The notes beneath the pieces are model-generated. The model was not told where the DNA came from, did not search any database, and saw only the letters and a program-made list of their open reading frames with translations. Both the position numbers and the translations under genes were made by a program. Below, in pieces: positions 22,669-37,570 of a DNA stretch of 64,000 nt. The DNA lies in NCBI GenBank assembly GCA_012295275.1, contig CM022672.1, positions 7,553,884 to 7,617,883 on the forward strand, in the 5' to 3' direction. Source of the DNA: Chrysomallon squamiferum. Taxonomy: Eukaryota; Mollusca; Gastropoda; Neomphalida; Peltospiridae. The number at the start of each line of letters is the position of its first letter. Position 1 is the stretch's first letter.

Positions 22669-25600
22669 TTATCTTGTTACAACAGCCAGTTGTTCCCTGT
22701 GAACAGAACAAAAAAAAAATATTTTCAACTAAATCCTTCAAAGTAGGCCAATTAAATTAAAAATAGTAAGAATATTGCTTTTATCGTTTGAAGCATTATT
22801 TCCAAGAAGACATTTGAAAAGTGACATGAAATGAGAATAATAAAGAACTACAATTTGGAAAGACTAAGAATCATGATTTTCAAACTGACCACTTGTGTTG
22901 TGCACTGACCTATTTTATTTTGTTCATGCCTCACTATTAAATTAAAGAAATTGAAAGTTTATGAAAAGGTTTCTATACAAAATATTTAAGATTGTTTTTA
23001 CTTTTAACTTGTTTGATTTCACTTTGCATGCATGGATATAACTGTTAAGATTTGTACATACTTCTGTCTGTCTGTTAGTACCATCTCGGTCTGTACTTTT
23101 TCCCTCAACTGAGGAACACTGACAAACAACAAATCATTCATGATGGTGAGAACAGCCTGAAAATAAGTATAGAGTTTGATTTTAATATTCACTACTATTC
23201 AAACAACAGTTTGTTTTCATTATTATTATTATTTCAAAGATCTTTTGTATTCCAATAAAATGCTTATCATGGAAACTGAAAGCTTCTGGCAAAAACATCA
23301 CTAAGTGTTATCTTAATATTTTAATTATATTTAAAATATTTTTTAATAGAAAATAACATTAAAACAAAACATTCTAGAATATTTCTCTTGAATAAATATA
23401 ATGATAACAATGACAGTCACTTCAATTATGATAATAAATAGTATTTTAATGTACACTTACTATAGCTTTCTCAATGTCTCCTTCCTTTATGCAGTATTCC
23501 ACTAGTTTCACCAAAGATTTCTCACTGAAATAAATCACAATCAATCTTTTATTGTTTGTGTGTGTATTTTTTAAGAACTTGGATCTTTCAATCACAGTTT
23601 CTGATAAGAGACTCGAACATGATCATAAAAGCAAAATAAGAAGACCGAAAAAAATACCCACAACAAAACAAAACGAAAGGAAGTGATAAACCAGATTTCA
23701 TTGATATTAATGTTTTCATTCTTTTTTAGAGCTGAATTGGAGAAATGTGGTGGTGTTGTTCTTTTTTACTTCACCACAGACTACACAGAATAAAACAAAA
23801 TAAAACAAAATAAAAATGTAAATTAATGTGTTAAAATACAGAAGTCTCCAAATCATCAGTAGAAAAAGAAAAAAAAACTCCTGGAAAACTATAAATATGT
23901 ACATATTCCTTGTAATAAATATTTGTCACATAAATACAATGTGTATGTTATGGTAAGAAATATACAACAGTATCATGAATATGTATATATAAAAATGAAA
24001 ACTAAATAAAATCATTTGCATATTTTTGCATTTTCTATCCATGAATAGTTATGACAATATTTACATTTTATGCAAATATTCCATTTTTCCTCAAGTGTAA
24101 TTGTTCTGTTATTTATTTCATTGGCTAAATTGATTGTTTGTGAAGATATCTGATGTCTCAGTTTTGTTCTCAACTAGAACAATGTTGGTCAAGCATAGTA
24201 TTATGAAGTATTTTTACACTAAATAATTAGTTAACCTGGTAAGATAGTACAATAAACCTTTACTATATTTTGAACAATACAAACAGGATTAACATAACTT
24301 TAAAATCTAGACACTCTTTTTCTTAGCCCTTCAACATATGCAAATAAACTGTCATCATTTAATATAGTAACAGTACAGGTCACAGAAATTAATAAATCTT
24401 TTCCACATTTTCAGAAACTCAACTGTAGGTAACATAAATCAAAATATTACGGCTGAAACTGTTCAACATATAAAGAATCAAACTCCTTCTAATCTGTTGT
24501 TGTTGTTTTTTTTAAATTACAAGTCAAAGATTCTCTCACCTGATTATTCCAGAAAACAGTCGTCCATGTTCCTTGTACTTCAGAAAAATATTCCTGTAAT
24601 ATAAAAATAAAATTTTCTTTTACAGAAATAAAAATTATATTCCATGGTCAAAAACGAATTAATAAATAAATAAATAAATGTCTGGAAATTTATTTTTAAG
24701 AATCTCGTAACAAAAAAAAACCCACAAGATTTATTTAAATTACTTTTTATAAGCACTTTTCCAAAAACAAGAAAGTTCTACAAAGAGGCATGGAGCTGTA
24801 ACAGGAATAGCAGGGTGCATCATAAAGCTGTCCAGCAGGTAGGTGTCAGTTTGAGAAAATTCTTTCATGTACTCATATTGCATGCCACAAACTTTATTAC
24901 TGTGGTATGTTTACCATTTTCTCTGGATACAATTTTGGAAAGGGTTAAAAAAAAAAAGAAGCAAAATGCACAGCTAACAGAGATACTTAGATGAATATCA
25001 TATTAAAAATTTTTTTATATAAAATTTGAAATTGAAGGATATGTAGGTTCAAGTTGTGTAAAAACAAGTATTTCAATGAATCTGTGTAGAAAAAATACAG
25101 GTAACAACCATATTAAAATATTTTGAATAAATACTGCTGTATTAAAAACTGGACAATTCTTCTATGAATATCTGTAACATATAATATATTTATTCCATTA
25201 AAATTTTGTTCCATTAAAATTATGGATGGAATCAAAACAGGAGGGTTTCAAGATTTAAAATACAAGAGTTACTTACCAGGCAAGGTCAGATTTGTTTGCA
25301 TTCAAAGCTACAATTATAAGATCACCAATAGCATCCCCAGACAATCTGAAATTTTTTTTAATAATCATCATCATATTATGTTAAAAATATTTGAAAGATT
25401 TGTTCAGTAAAAGGTGTTTTTTTTAAATATGAGATAACAAACACTTTTTAAATAAGATTAAATGTTTTTAAGAGCTGTTAACAAATAATCACACCATTAT
25501 ATATCACAAAAATTATCTAACCCTAAATCCAAATTTCTGTAATTCTGAAGAACTTCAAAGAAAAGATAAATTAAATGAATAAAAATGCATTAATGAGATG

Positions 25601-27012
25601 CACTTCTTGTGTTATTATCTGAGGCAAATTATTAAAATAGTTACATTTTTGTTTTATTTCTTTCATTTTTTTCTTTTTTATGTATGATGTGAGATCATTT
25701 TAAATTCTGTTACAGCCAAACAAGTATGTATTATGCTTCTAACAAAGTTTTCAAGATAAATATAAAAGTTGCACAAACTTACTCCATTGCATTTCTCCTA
25801 TCATCATCCTGGTCATCCTGCCATGTCTTTATAATGTATTCAGCAATTTCTCCAAACTTCTTCTGTAACTGTAACCAAAATGTAACCAAAATCATTATTG
25901 CTGCATTTGTTAGTTTAGTTTTACTGATTTTATTATTTTTTAATGTGTTAGTGAACTTTATTATTTGTTTATTATTTTAATTCACTTTCCTTATTTCTTT
26001 TTACTGCATATTATTTTAATGAATCTAAATTTATTTTATTATTTTGGTTTGATTTTATTATTTCTTTTTAATTCAATTTATTAATTATAATCTATCATTA
26101 GATACATTTTATTTCATTTCATATTTAGTTTTTTGAAAATTCCGTATAATATTTATTTGCTAACACACGTTGATGTCTGCAACATATCTCTTCAGTTACC
26201 TGCTAATTTATTAAAGTAAAAGATTTTCAAATTACCTCTTCAGGCTGTGGTTTCTTTGCCATCAGTGAAAGCAGGGGTCCAATAACAGCATCCTTTTTTA
26301 TGTAGTCAAACAAAGTGAGATCTGTAATTTAATTTTTAAAATAGTTATCTGTAATACCCACACATTTTAAATTAACAATAAAATTAACAATACTACCATT
26401 AAAGTCATCTTCAGCATGAATGCAAATTAAGACAGGACAGTATTAATTTTTGGAATAAAATGCTGAAAATTTAATTTAATAACTTTGTGTATTTTAGAAT
26501 TCCCTATTTAAAATGTTAAAAACAAGATAAAAAATTATCATAATAATTATAAATGGAGTAACACACTGAATATTTAATTAAATAACTTTTTATATTTTAA
26601 AATTGGATCCTAAGATTTAAAACAGATAAAAAAATTATTATAATAATTATAGCTTTAAATAATAACAACATCAATAATAATTAGCAGGAATAAGTTATGC
26701 TGTATATTGAGAGAATGCTGACAGATAGATGAGATAGACAGACATAAATATATAATGAAATGTGTTACCTGACCAAATCTGAGGTAAATGCTCATATCCA
26801 TCTTGAAGCTCTACAGCTTTGAGAAGATCAATAAAACCTTTAAAGTTTGGAGTCCAGATCTGAAATTACAAGTCAAAAGAACAAATGTTTTACCAACTTA
26901 TTGTCTGTTTTATTCTTTAAACATACAGTTCCTAAATATCTAGCATGTGATTGTGTAATTGACATAATGACAGTTAACGTATACACAGAAAAGCATATAC
27001 TACAATGTTTGA

Positions 27013-27068
<56 letters not shown>

Positions 27069-30000
27069 TTCAGATGTGGCAGGAATGGGAAATAGCCCAC
27101 TGAATCTAACAATGAAGATGGATCATATTAGCCATGTCGTACCTCAGTAACTACACAAACCAGCAGCCCATTTAAAAAAAAAAATATATATATATACAAA
27201 GCTGAATTAGGACTGTATTAAGCAATTTTCATGGTGTCTTTATATTTAACTGAATCTGGCTAGATATTTATTGAATTTATTACTATGTACATATATATAT
27301 ATGTATTTATTTTCTTCAGAGAAGAAATGTTTTTGCCAACAGATCTTTTACATGCGTCCAGACACTGGTCAGAATATATCACTGTTTTTGCAGTATTAGT
27401 AAGGAACAGTTCCATGAGATCACCAACAAGAACTGATATTAAACTGATCTCACTTTAGGTTAGTCCTTTACCTGTCACAAGTAATTACATTTAAATCAAT
27501 ACAGAATCAAACACGCAAAACAGAAAGTTACTAAACTTACGTGTGGCACAAACTTGTCATAGTACTCCATGATTGTATCCATTGTTTCAAACATACAGAT
27601 TAGTCGGAAGAAAAATGAACTGAAATTTAAAAAATTAATAATTATATATAATTTGTAAATAAAATAAGCTGTATTAACTTGAAGAAAACAAAAGGTATCA
27701 GATATAATTAAACTAATAAATGTGTTTGTAATACACTGGACTGTTATAATTTATTATTAATGATAATGAATGTTTTTAACTTTAATTTCAATGAACAAAA
27801 ATAATCCTTTTTTTTTTAACTTATATCAAATACTAGTTATTTTCTAAAATAATAACTATTTTTAACCAAATTGTTTTTAATGAAATGAACTGAAGTACAT
27901 ATACACTAATATAATCTTACTAATATATTGATTCTCTAAATGCATCTCCTAGCAGGACGATGTTGTTTCCTGTGTTGAGAACATTGTCCAGCTTCATAGC
28001 CATGTCCAAGTCGTGAAAGTTGATAAAACACTGGAGAGAGAAAATGTTTTTATTTAACCACAAATTCAGTATGCATTACAGTTTATAAGATGTGTTTCAG
28101 ATGAGAAAGCTAGTAAACACTGCCTTTGTGCAATCAGATACCATTTCTTTTAATTGATTGTAATGAATATTTAAGGTAAGTTTTTAATGAATTTGAAAGA
28201 AAAAAGGTTATTTTACAACATATTGAAATATAGAAATAGTTAGGATAATAGGGGTTAAGTTATGTAACATAATTATGTTTATTTTTTAAGATTTTCTTTT
28301 TAAGCTTTTTTTTTTTGTGCTCATGACTTCATTAAGACATAATAATTACCTACCTTTGTCATGGCCATGGAGAAAAAGTCAACTGTAATATAAAATAAAT
28401 TAAGATGATTTAAATGTGAAACAATTTTTAAAATCAAGAATGTTATTCCATTTATCACTGATTAGCATCTTTATGCTAAAAATTTGATAAGAAAATATGT
28501 TAAATAAATGTTTGATCTCTTTTCCCACTGATTAAAGAGAAATGATGTTCGTACACAGTGGTTCTAGCAGTACTATAAACACAATGTTTCATTAACTGAC
28601 TGACACACAAACAAGCAAACGTGTTTCTACAGATTTACATCCTGAAGAGAAAGATATGTAAATTTATAAATAATACTTACAATCTTCCTTACTCTGAGCT
28701 TCAAATTCTTTATTCTGAAGATGGTCAATAATTTTGTTTAACATTGGAGACTGAATATCTGAAATCACCAAAATGAAAAGAATAAATAAAAGAACGACAA
28801 TACAGCAGAAAGAAAATATTGGTTCCTGGGTGACAACCAAATGATAAATAGAAAATGAAATAAAAATTTTAAATCTTTCTGAAAATGATTATGTGTGTGT
28901 GAGATAATCTTCAAAATAAAATGGAGTCTTAGCAGATTAATATAACAAATAAATTCAGTTTGTTTTCACCTACCATCATGATTGTAGAACATGAAGATGA
29001 TGTGTCGCCAAGTTGTCAGAGAAGGTTCTGTTAAAACAATTCAAAAAACATTTCAAAATATATATTTAACATCATTAACATGATAAAGTTAATTATTATT
29101 TAAATATAATAAACTAGTATGGTAGCTATGTATTAAATTTTACAATGTAAAATCTTGTAGGTAAGGGGACAAGTACGGCAAAAATAAAAAAATCTTTATT
29201 TTTTGTTACAGAAATGAAACTTGATGGAAATAATCTCCTATTGTTATTATGAAAAACTAGTACTAGTTTATACTTTTAAGACAAATGATTACTTTTATTT
29301 TTTGCTTTTTCTAATTTTATAGTACCCCATTTCATGATGTATACATTTCATTCATTTTTGCCTAGCCTGTCCCTTAAAGATTAAAAACAGATCAACAAAT
29401 CTTACATCTTATAAAAGTATTATTTTTAAGCAACATAATTATCACAGAAGTTTTCCATTTGTTCTTGTAACATTACAACTGGGAAAGTCATAAAGCAAAA
29501 AGAAATGTTTACCAATTCCACATTCCTTCATTTCTGCAAGGACCTGACAGGCGAGAGAGGGTGCCATTCTGTAATTTGAAATTCGAGTCAGAGTGAACAG
29601 AGCTGAGTTAAATGTTTCCAGGTTGGGTTCCACACCTTCAGAATTCATGTCTTTCATCAGTTGCTGCAAAACAGTGTAAACATTTTAATAATACCACACT
29701 GCAGAGTACAGAGAAAAAAACCAGCACTATAAATATTTTCAAAGATTAAAATTTTCTAAGTATAATTTATAAACACGAATTGCTTGAAGGGTATATCCGA
29801 CATTGTACTTAAAATATAACTGAAAATTAAAGATTTTTCATTATAAAGAAAAAAAATCTTTAGATTTGAAACAGGATGGAGGTGTGATCAGGATGTGTCC
29901 TGAAAGATCAGTTGCTATGATGGTTATAAAAAAATTATCTGAAGTGAAATATATATATATTTGTATCTATCTATATCTATCCAGATATCTAATAAACATT

Positions 30001-33000
30001 TCTTATCAAAAAAATAATATTGGTATTTTAATCCAAGAATTATATTATAGATATAATACCACAGCCTGCTGCCATTTTGTCTCATAACTATCTTGAAAAT
30101 AAGATGAAATGCTGATCAGAGCATTGTATGTTGAAATTTCCACTAAAATAAAAAAAATAAAAAATTTGGGAATGTTTCAGAATACAAAAGGGTAGCATAA
30201 GAAAACAAAGCTAAACATGAAATTCATTTATATTTCATATATACCGGCAGGTTATACAGATAATCTGCAGGTATTTTTATATAACATTCTCTTATAATGT
30301 TGAAATACAAGATATATCACTTTCAGATTTTAAATACTGCAAGAGAGATCTTCAACCTATGTAATCATGGTAGAATCAAATATTAATTTTATATGAATTG
30401 CCTTTTTTATTGCTTCCATTTATTATAAATGTATTTATTTGATAATTTAACTACATTTGTTTATATTTTATCAGTTACCTGGTATTCTGTTGTCAACCAT
30501 ATAGTTATAAAGATCAAATGCTTTGTCACATTGCAAATACTGAAATAGAAAATAAACAAAATGAGAGTCAAATTAACTTTTAAATCAAATTCTTTAATAT
30601 TCTGTAATCATTTCTACTGTTTTTATTTAAGTTCATAATTTAACTGCATATAAACCATAAAATAATAATAATAATAATAATAATAAAAAACTAGTGAAAA
30701 GAAATTAGATTAAAAAATTAAAACTTTAGTAAGGTTATATAAAAAATTAAAATCTAGATTAAAGTAAAAAAACCTTTGCTCTTCCTCTGATGATGCTGTT
30801 GTAAGCCTTGGCTGGTTTTTCAGACATGTCATCAAAAACTCTCTCAGCCAGTCCAGTGTCACTGTCAAATCAACACAACACATGTCAAATCACCGACCCT
30901 TAACATTAATATACAATAACTACCTTTTAATACCTTTCAATAGAATTTATACAAAGAACATTTTTTAAATGAAAATCAGTAATCACATTTCAACATTAAA
31001 ATAAAATAACTAATTTTCAAAGACACCAAAAACACAATGAACGTTTTTGAAAATGTACTGTAAAGGATAACATAAATAATGTATTTAATAATAATAATAA
31101 TAATAATAATCCTGATGATAATAAGAAGAAGAGAAAAAACAATATCAAAACAAATTATAGAGTAAAGTGTACATAAATTAAATATTTTAAAACGACCAAA
31201 TTAAGCACTATTAGATACATGAATACACAACATACTCTGGGTTATTAAGTGTACATGTGAAAGGATAAATAATGTATTTTAGTGTGTTATAATGTGGCAG
31301 TATACTATGTCTACTTCTACTAATAATAACAAAAATATAATAATAATAAAAAGAAGAAGAAAAACAAGGTAATAGTAATGATAATAATAATAACCACAAA
31401 ATAACAACATTAAAATGTATAAAAACATCATCAAAGTACGACTAACTTCCAAACTTTTTTCATCAGTCTCTTGTCCTCTATTCCGAGTTCTCTGCGGAAA
31501 AAAAACTCATCTGTGAGAAGAGGAGGCTGAGGGTCGACGTTGTTGTATGCACACAACAGATCTAGTAACTTCAGCTGAGTTTCTTGAGAGATGGGAGTTT
31601 CTACAAGAAATAAACCCAATTAGAAAATCATCACTAATATTTATTACCTGTAATTATGATGTATATATATATATATATATATAGACTGAATAAATTAATT
31701 AATGCTTTAGGACATGTTAAAATCTTGATAATAACATTACATGTTAATATATGTGAAATAACGAATCTCTTATCACTGATATTAAAAAAAAAAAGGTTTT
31801 GGATTTTAATATACCTACAACAAAACAAAGATCAGATTGGGAAATAACCCTACTGACACACAAATGAGATATCCTGACTCATTCTAACTCTAAGGCAAGT
31901 AATTATGCATAAATAGTTTGTATTAGCTGATATTACTAATATTTGTGTATGTGTAACTATAAATATTTAATTATAGAATATTTCACTAAATTATACAGCT
32001 TGCATTCAATTTACATTTTTCATTTTAGAAAATCTAAATTTGAAAATTTTGATCATTTTCATTTTTATTTACTCTTAAGAAATAAAATATTTATATCAAT
32101 TATTATTATTTATCTTACTGTTGAAAAAATATTAAACCAATAGGCAAGTTTTTCTTTCACTGTCATGAAAATATTAAAACTGGATAATTATTCTTTCACT
32201 TTTGCTGGAATATTTAAAATTTTATTCTTCAGCTAAAATGACTAAGTTAAATACATCAAACCAACCATTTTGTTTCATCTTTTGGTAAACTTCGCTAGCA
32301 TCTGTCACTTTTCTTTTGCTAATTCTCTCAAGCAAAGCGTTCTCACTGGCATCCTGAAACTTGTACTGCTGTTCACCTGATGTCCTGTATGCCTGCAATC
32401 AGATTTAATACTTCAAACTTTGTTTTAGTTTTTTAAATCCATTACTTGTTCAATGTCAGCTGAAGAATTTTTATTATTAACAATTACATTTTTTTTTTTT
32501 ATTATTATTATTTTTTTTTTTTACTTTAATTAAAAAATACATTTTTAGAGCCTAATGAATTTTTTCACATATTTGAAAAAAAATTAATAAATAAATAATC
32601 TTTCAACTATAGTAGGAATTATTCAAAAATAATTTGTTAATATGTTTAGGAAAATTTGTAAACATCATCTATAAAATCAGTGATTGAATTTTAAATTCAG
32701 AACTTCACCAGTTATTGAAAATTATCCAAATACATTTCTTTTTTATACACAAATTAATTAATTTTTAATAAATATATTACTTATAATTTTACATACGTCT
32801 GTCTAACAATGATAATTATTTAGACAACTTTATCATAGACTCACCATGAAGTAAGATAAGTGAATTTGAACAAGTATTTTCATTTCGAGTTTTTATAACA
32901 ATAATACTGTATATTTATATTCTCTTAACATCTTTGGTAACAGATGATGTGAAGTTGGTTTAAGTAATAAAACACAGAAAACAAATCTACATTCTTATAG

Positions 33001-33215
33001 GTGTATTTTACCTCAATGATAGGTTGTTCAGTTCCTTCAGGAAAAAATTCTGAATAATGTTCAATAATGTAACGTGCTGCTTTCTTCCCTGAGGCTTTGG
33101 ACAAAGCATAATTCCTCTACAATTTAAAATAAAAAAAATTGTAAAGTATTAGGTAACATACCTACACACCTAAATACCTACATCATCCATCCATCCATCC
33201 ATCCATCCATTCATC

Positions 33216-33277
<62 letters not shown>

Positions 33278-33540
33278 AATATAGAAATAAAATAAAATTA
33301 AGAAAACATTACATGTTATACTGAGCACCAAGAAAACACAGAATTAAAAATAAAATCTTATAATGCATTATGGGGAAAAAATTAAATTAAAAATATCAGT
33401 ATAACTTTTAAGTTATTAATTAAGACAAAATAGAATTTATAAAATTTCACCTTCTGAGCTGCAGATGTTGGAATAAGATATGGATCATCAATGTATTTAT
33501 AGTGAGGTGCGTTGTAGTCCTGAAATTTAATAAAATACAA

Positions 33541-33585
<45 letters not shown>

Positions 33586-34119
33586 TCAAAAGAAAAATAC
33601 TTACTACTGCAATAGAATGATTGTTTACAATAACCTTTGTTATAATTCCCTTAACTGCCAGAATTATTTTATCTTGTACTTTTCTTTTTTTAATTTTCCT
33701 ATCTTTTACACACGAAACATGGAAAACAGCTGTGTACATACCACAAACATTTAAATAATGTCTGTTGGTTTAAAAAACTAATTTGAGAAATAACAAATTA
33801 CTTACTGTGCCAACTGTTGATGCCAATGCCTTCAAGATTGATAATGAATCACTGTTAACAAAATAATATATTGTACTACATATTTTCACCTTTTTTTCAA
33901 ATATTAATCATTTATGTGATCCTACATTTATTACTGATTAATATAAAGATTAATTACCAAATAAATACTGCAGAAAATACTTCAAATCCAAAACTTTAAA
34001 ACAATATAAATGTCTGTAATACACAGAATAAGGTGTAATCTCCAAAAGTAATTTTTTAAATTATGATTTCTTTTTAAAATAAAAATCTGTTATTCATGTA
34101 TTGTAATTTTCATTCATAA

Positions 34120-34150
<31 letters not shown>

Positions 34151-35831
34151 TTTTAAAAAAAAATAAAAAATAATAATTTAAATTTTAAATGTTTTCAGTT
34201 TGCCAGCCTTTGTAAGAAGTAATATATTAAAAATGAATTGTTACAAAAATCATAAAAATAGATAAAATACCGCTGTTTTCGCCGAGGAATAATGATGGGT
34301 TCTGCATCACCTGAAAAAGTTTTAATTGAATAAAGTTATGAAAATACACACACATACATATACATATATATTTGTTTATTGTCATTTCAAGTTGCTGAAT
34401 TTATGACTGACAAAAAAAGCTTACAGTTTAATCTATTGCAATATAACAATCAGTTGATGTTATTAAATATTCTAGATCATAGGTTTTCAACCTGCAAGAT
34501 CATTCTTGAGCAAGGGGATGCTTTAGTTTTTTTCAACTTGACTTGGAAGGCGGGATAAATAAAAAGGTGTAGATAGGTGTGGGACCCATCATAGTGACTT
34601 TAGATTCCTTTTGTACTTTGGTTGATGAAAATTTGGTAACCCTAGATATTACTGAATCAAAATTTTTAACGGGGGTCATCAATCATATTGAGTTGCTCAT
34701 AAGGAGTCGTGGGGTGAAAAAGGCTGAAAACCAGGGTTCTAGATGATCATCACCAAGGAAAAAAAATAAAAATAAAAAAATAAAAAATAAAAAAACCACC
34801 ATCCCTGATATTAGAATTACATCAGCAATTTTAATATTTTGTATGTTTTTAAAAAAATATTACACTGAATCTGGATACTTGAAAAAAAATAAGATCTCCA
34901 AATTCTAAATGCAGTTATCACAAATCTATTATCACCAATATTAACAATGTTAATTATATATGAAGCTAGCTAAAATCTCAAATAATCTTTATATCCAGTT
35001 CTGAAATGTAGTTCTTACTACATTTTTTTTTTGACACTGTTGATACTGTTTGTAATTTTTTTAACTGAAAAAAACCTATTGTACCTGATACATTGTGCTG
35101 TCCACTTTCTGAAGCTTTCTGAGAAACTGACACTGAAGAATATCTGACAAGACCTCTGATCCAACCCTCTGTTAGAGGTGTCAGATATTTGGTTCTGTAA
35201 ATTATTATTATTTAAATAAAATAAAAAATGTAAACATATATGCAACAACACAAAATATTAATATTAAGTGACTTCTTCATGCATCGAAAGTAAAAATAAA
35301 ATTTTTAAAAAAAGTTATGTTTGAAACCTATTTTGATATAATCTAAATGCCTTATATTGTCTAGGATATATTTCACGATCTGAAAAAGCTTCAAATCTTC
35401 AACAAAAATTTAAGAATTTTAAATAATCATTTCTTGTTTAGCGTTTAGCTTTTAACTCTTTATTATTTATATCTTATTACTATTAATAATATATTTAAAC
35501 CTAAAAGCATCTGTGCTGGGTTTTTAAAGCTTGAGCTTTATTAATTTACAGTACTGATATGTTAAGCTCTGAAACAAAGGGAAATTGAAAGATTGAGGCA
35601 TTTGCCTGATTTGGCCTTGAGAACTGACAGCAAACGAACGTAGGACATATTATATGCAAATACCGGATAAATATCTCTAAGATAAATCATACAATTATTA
35701 TTAATTGAAAATGAAATCCAAGTTTATGTAACATGTTTGTACAACTATTCTTAATAGCATAAAAACCTGCAAGGTTTCTGTAATCGTGACGTGAAAACTC
35801 TTTTCCAGCAGGAACAAATGGAGGCTGCCAT
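22669..35831 (-). CDS. PTCD3: PTCD3 / mS39, mitochondrial pentatricopeptide repeat protein
   Basis: Twenty-five exons with unbroken phase give 673 aa, close to vertebrate PTCD3. On -, from 5': 35767-35831, 35085-35194, 34271-34310, 33806-33851, 33451-33519, 33012-33116, 32266-32392, 31447-31600, 30774-30861, 30479-30539, 30060-30142, 29513-29663, 28974-29027, 28681-28758, 28354-28382, 27921-28030, 27541-27619, 26769-26859, 26236-26321, 25783-25868, 25277-25345, 24540-24593, 23461-23524, 23062-23156, 22669-22696. PTCD3 is a small-subunit mitoribosomal protein needed for mitochondrial translation. The N-terminus (MAASICSCWKRVF) is basic and lacks acidic residues, as in a mitochondrial presequence. 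Family blocks include ILKALASTVG, APHYKYIDDPYLIP, AYNSIIRG and VEPNLETFNSALF; the PPR repeats lie near residues 190-390. The final coding exon is 28 nt. Confidence 0.95.
27019..27065 (+). repeat. (TA)n microsatellite in a PTCD3 intron
   Basis: A pure TA array. The Tyr/Ile open frames that cross it on both strands are products of the repeat, not genes. Confidence 0.85.
33185..33262 (+). repeat. (ATCC)n followed by (TA)n, PTCD3 intron
   Basis: About seven ATCC/CATC-type tetranucleotide units run into a perfect TA array. This is a compound microsatellite. Confidence 0.8.
33541..33585 (+). repeat. (ATT)n microsatellite, PTCD3 intron
   Basis: About 15 ATT units lie about 20 bp upstream, in transcription sense, of the 33451-33519 exon. 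On - they read AAT, just before the polypyrimidine/acceptor region, so length changes could affect splicing. Confidence 0.8.
34478..34736. mobile_element. 259-bp hAT-type MITE in a PTCD3 intron
   Basis: Ends are CATAGGTTTTCAACCT and, on the opposite strand, CCCTGGTTTTCAGCCT: imperfect inverted repeats with a shared GGTTTTCA core. An exact 8-bp target duplication TTCTAGAT flanks it at 34470-34477 and 34737-34744, the hAT signature. No open transposase. The more degraded termini suggest it is older than the element at 18166. Confidence 0.75.
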
Positions 35832-37570
35832 TTTATCTCTATCAGTAGAGGTAATTTCCTCCCTTACACTTATACGCCATTGATTTGAATTCGTCGTCAT
35901 CATTCCGTAAAGAAAATAACATCTACAAAATGTTACGCTTACAGTAAACAAAAACGGATTCAAAAGTAAAAAAGGAGTGTGTTTTTTGTTTCTGTTTTTT
36001 TTTTTCTTTCTTTACACGTAACAGTTGTGAGTTACGGAATCAAATAGCCATGATGCATTGCAAACTGGGATACTGATAGTTACCAATCGGTGAAAACAAA
36101 TAAATGTGCGTGTTTTGTGAAAACACAGAAGACGAAAGCGAAAAGCTGAATATATCTGTGTAATACTAATTACGAGACAAACAAAACTGACGAAGTTTTT
36201 ACACACACAAATACTAAAATGTTTTTTTTTAAGCAAATACGTTATTCAAGATCTGAGCGTTGGTCAATTTTATACAACTAACCACACCTGAGACATTTTT
36301 TATTTTCTAATTCTAATTTATATTGTAGTAGCTCATTCGATAAAATATCAGAAATTGCAATAAATGTTGACAATAACATCATAAACAGTACGTAAACACC
36401 TCGTAATAATAATAATAATTAATTAATAAATAAGTGAACAAATAACTAAAACACATGATGTACGTAAATTAGTTTATTTCTGCCCTGAGACGTAAACTGG
36501 CAAAACTGAATGCAAAGCGTTACAACATTAACACAGTTAAACACATTTCAAATACACAATTACTGAACTATAATTAAAAATTTGGTGTTTGTACGATTTC
36601 CTTTTATTACATGTTGTTACTTTTCTTTTAAACTCTTAGTTTCGCTCAGCAATTCAAAACAAAAACATTCCTTTTATCCATTAAACATTTATCATTAAAA
36701 GAAATGTGATCATCATAAATATTTTAATTAATATAATATGAAGAATTTCACTAATTAATCTTTGTAATTAACAATAAGACATTAAAGAATATTATAATCA
36801 TCATAATGATTCTTTCATATTTATTTCCTCATGAAATATTAAGTTGCACAGTTTTACATACACTAAAGATCGATTATATAAAGGAAGAATTATATTCAGG
36901 AACTGTGTGCCATAATAGCAGTACACTTTTCAAACTTTTTAAAGTGCTGACCCGTATTTATCAGAAGACAAATTACATAATTATATTTTTCCACAACCGT
37001 TGGGTAGGCACTTGGCTGCTGGAATTTGTGTGCACATCCATCCTCTGATCTGTGTCTCATTTGTAATTTCACTGGTGATGAATGATTTTTAATCAGGAGA
37101 CATATAATTAAAATCTCTAATGTATAAACAAGTCTGTGTTGTCCATTCTAATTGTATTCCAGAATGTTCTGAATATACCTACATAATGTAAAACTGGATC
37201 CCAGAATAAACATTATAATATGCAGTCACTGAAATCAAGTAATCTGTCTGATAATGTATTCTCTACATTCACTTGTGTGACACTGCCTGCAATTTACATT
37301 CAAATAATAAATAAATAAATATATATGGAAAATGAAAGTTTAAAACAGAAACTTTACAACACAGGTACATATGTTTTGACAAATAAGATTATTTTGAAAA
37401 AAATGGTTACAACACTAAAAATGTTTAAAAAACACATATATTTAAATAAATAAAATAAAAGTTTCTGCCAACCAAGCTGTTTAATTGGTTATTAATATTT
37501 TTTGTTTTTTTCTTATTTCACTTGTTTGATTAGGCAGCAAAAAAAAAAGGACTGAATATAAACACTATGA
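35832..37570. other. PTCD3 promoter region and 3' flank of the zinc-finger gene
   Basis: No coding sequence seen. Both flanking genes run on -, so PTCD3 transcription must start within the first few hundred bases left of 36300 and the zinc-finger gene must end within the rest. AATAAA-type signals on - (TTTATT on +) are present, for example near 36474, but which one is used is not determinable. There is no TATA box I would trust. Confidence 0.4.

Noticed and set aside
26847-27112. Tyr/Ile-rich frames on both strands
   Set aside because: Produced by a (TA)n microsatellite in a PTCD3 intron. The first bases of the + frame are antisense to a real exon.
33185-33208. Regular tetranucleotide units considered as a CRISPR-like or satellite array
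   Set aside because: The unit is 4 bp with no spacers: an ordinary microsatellite in an animal intron.
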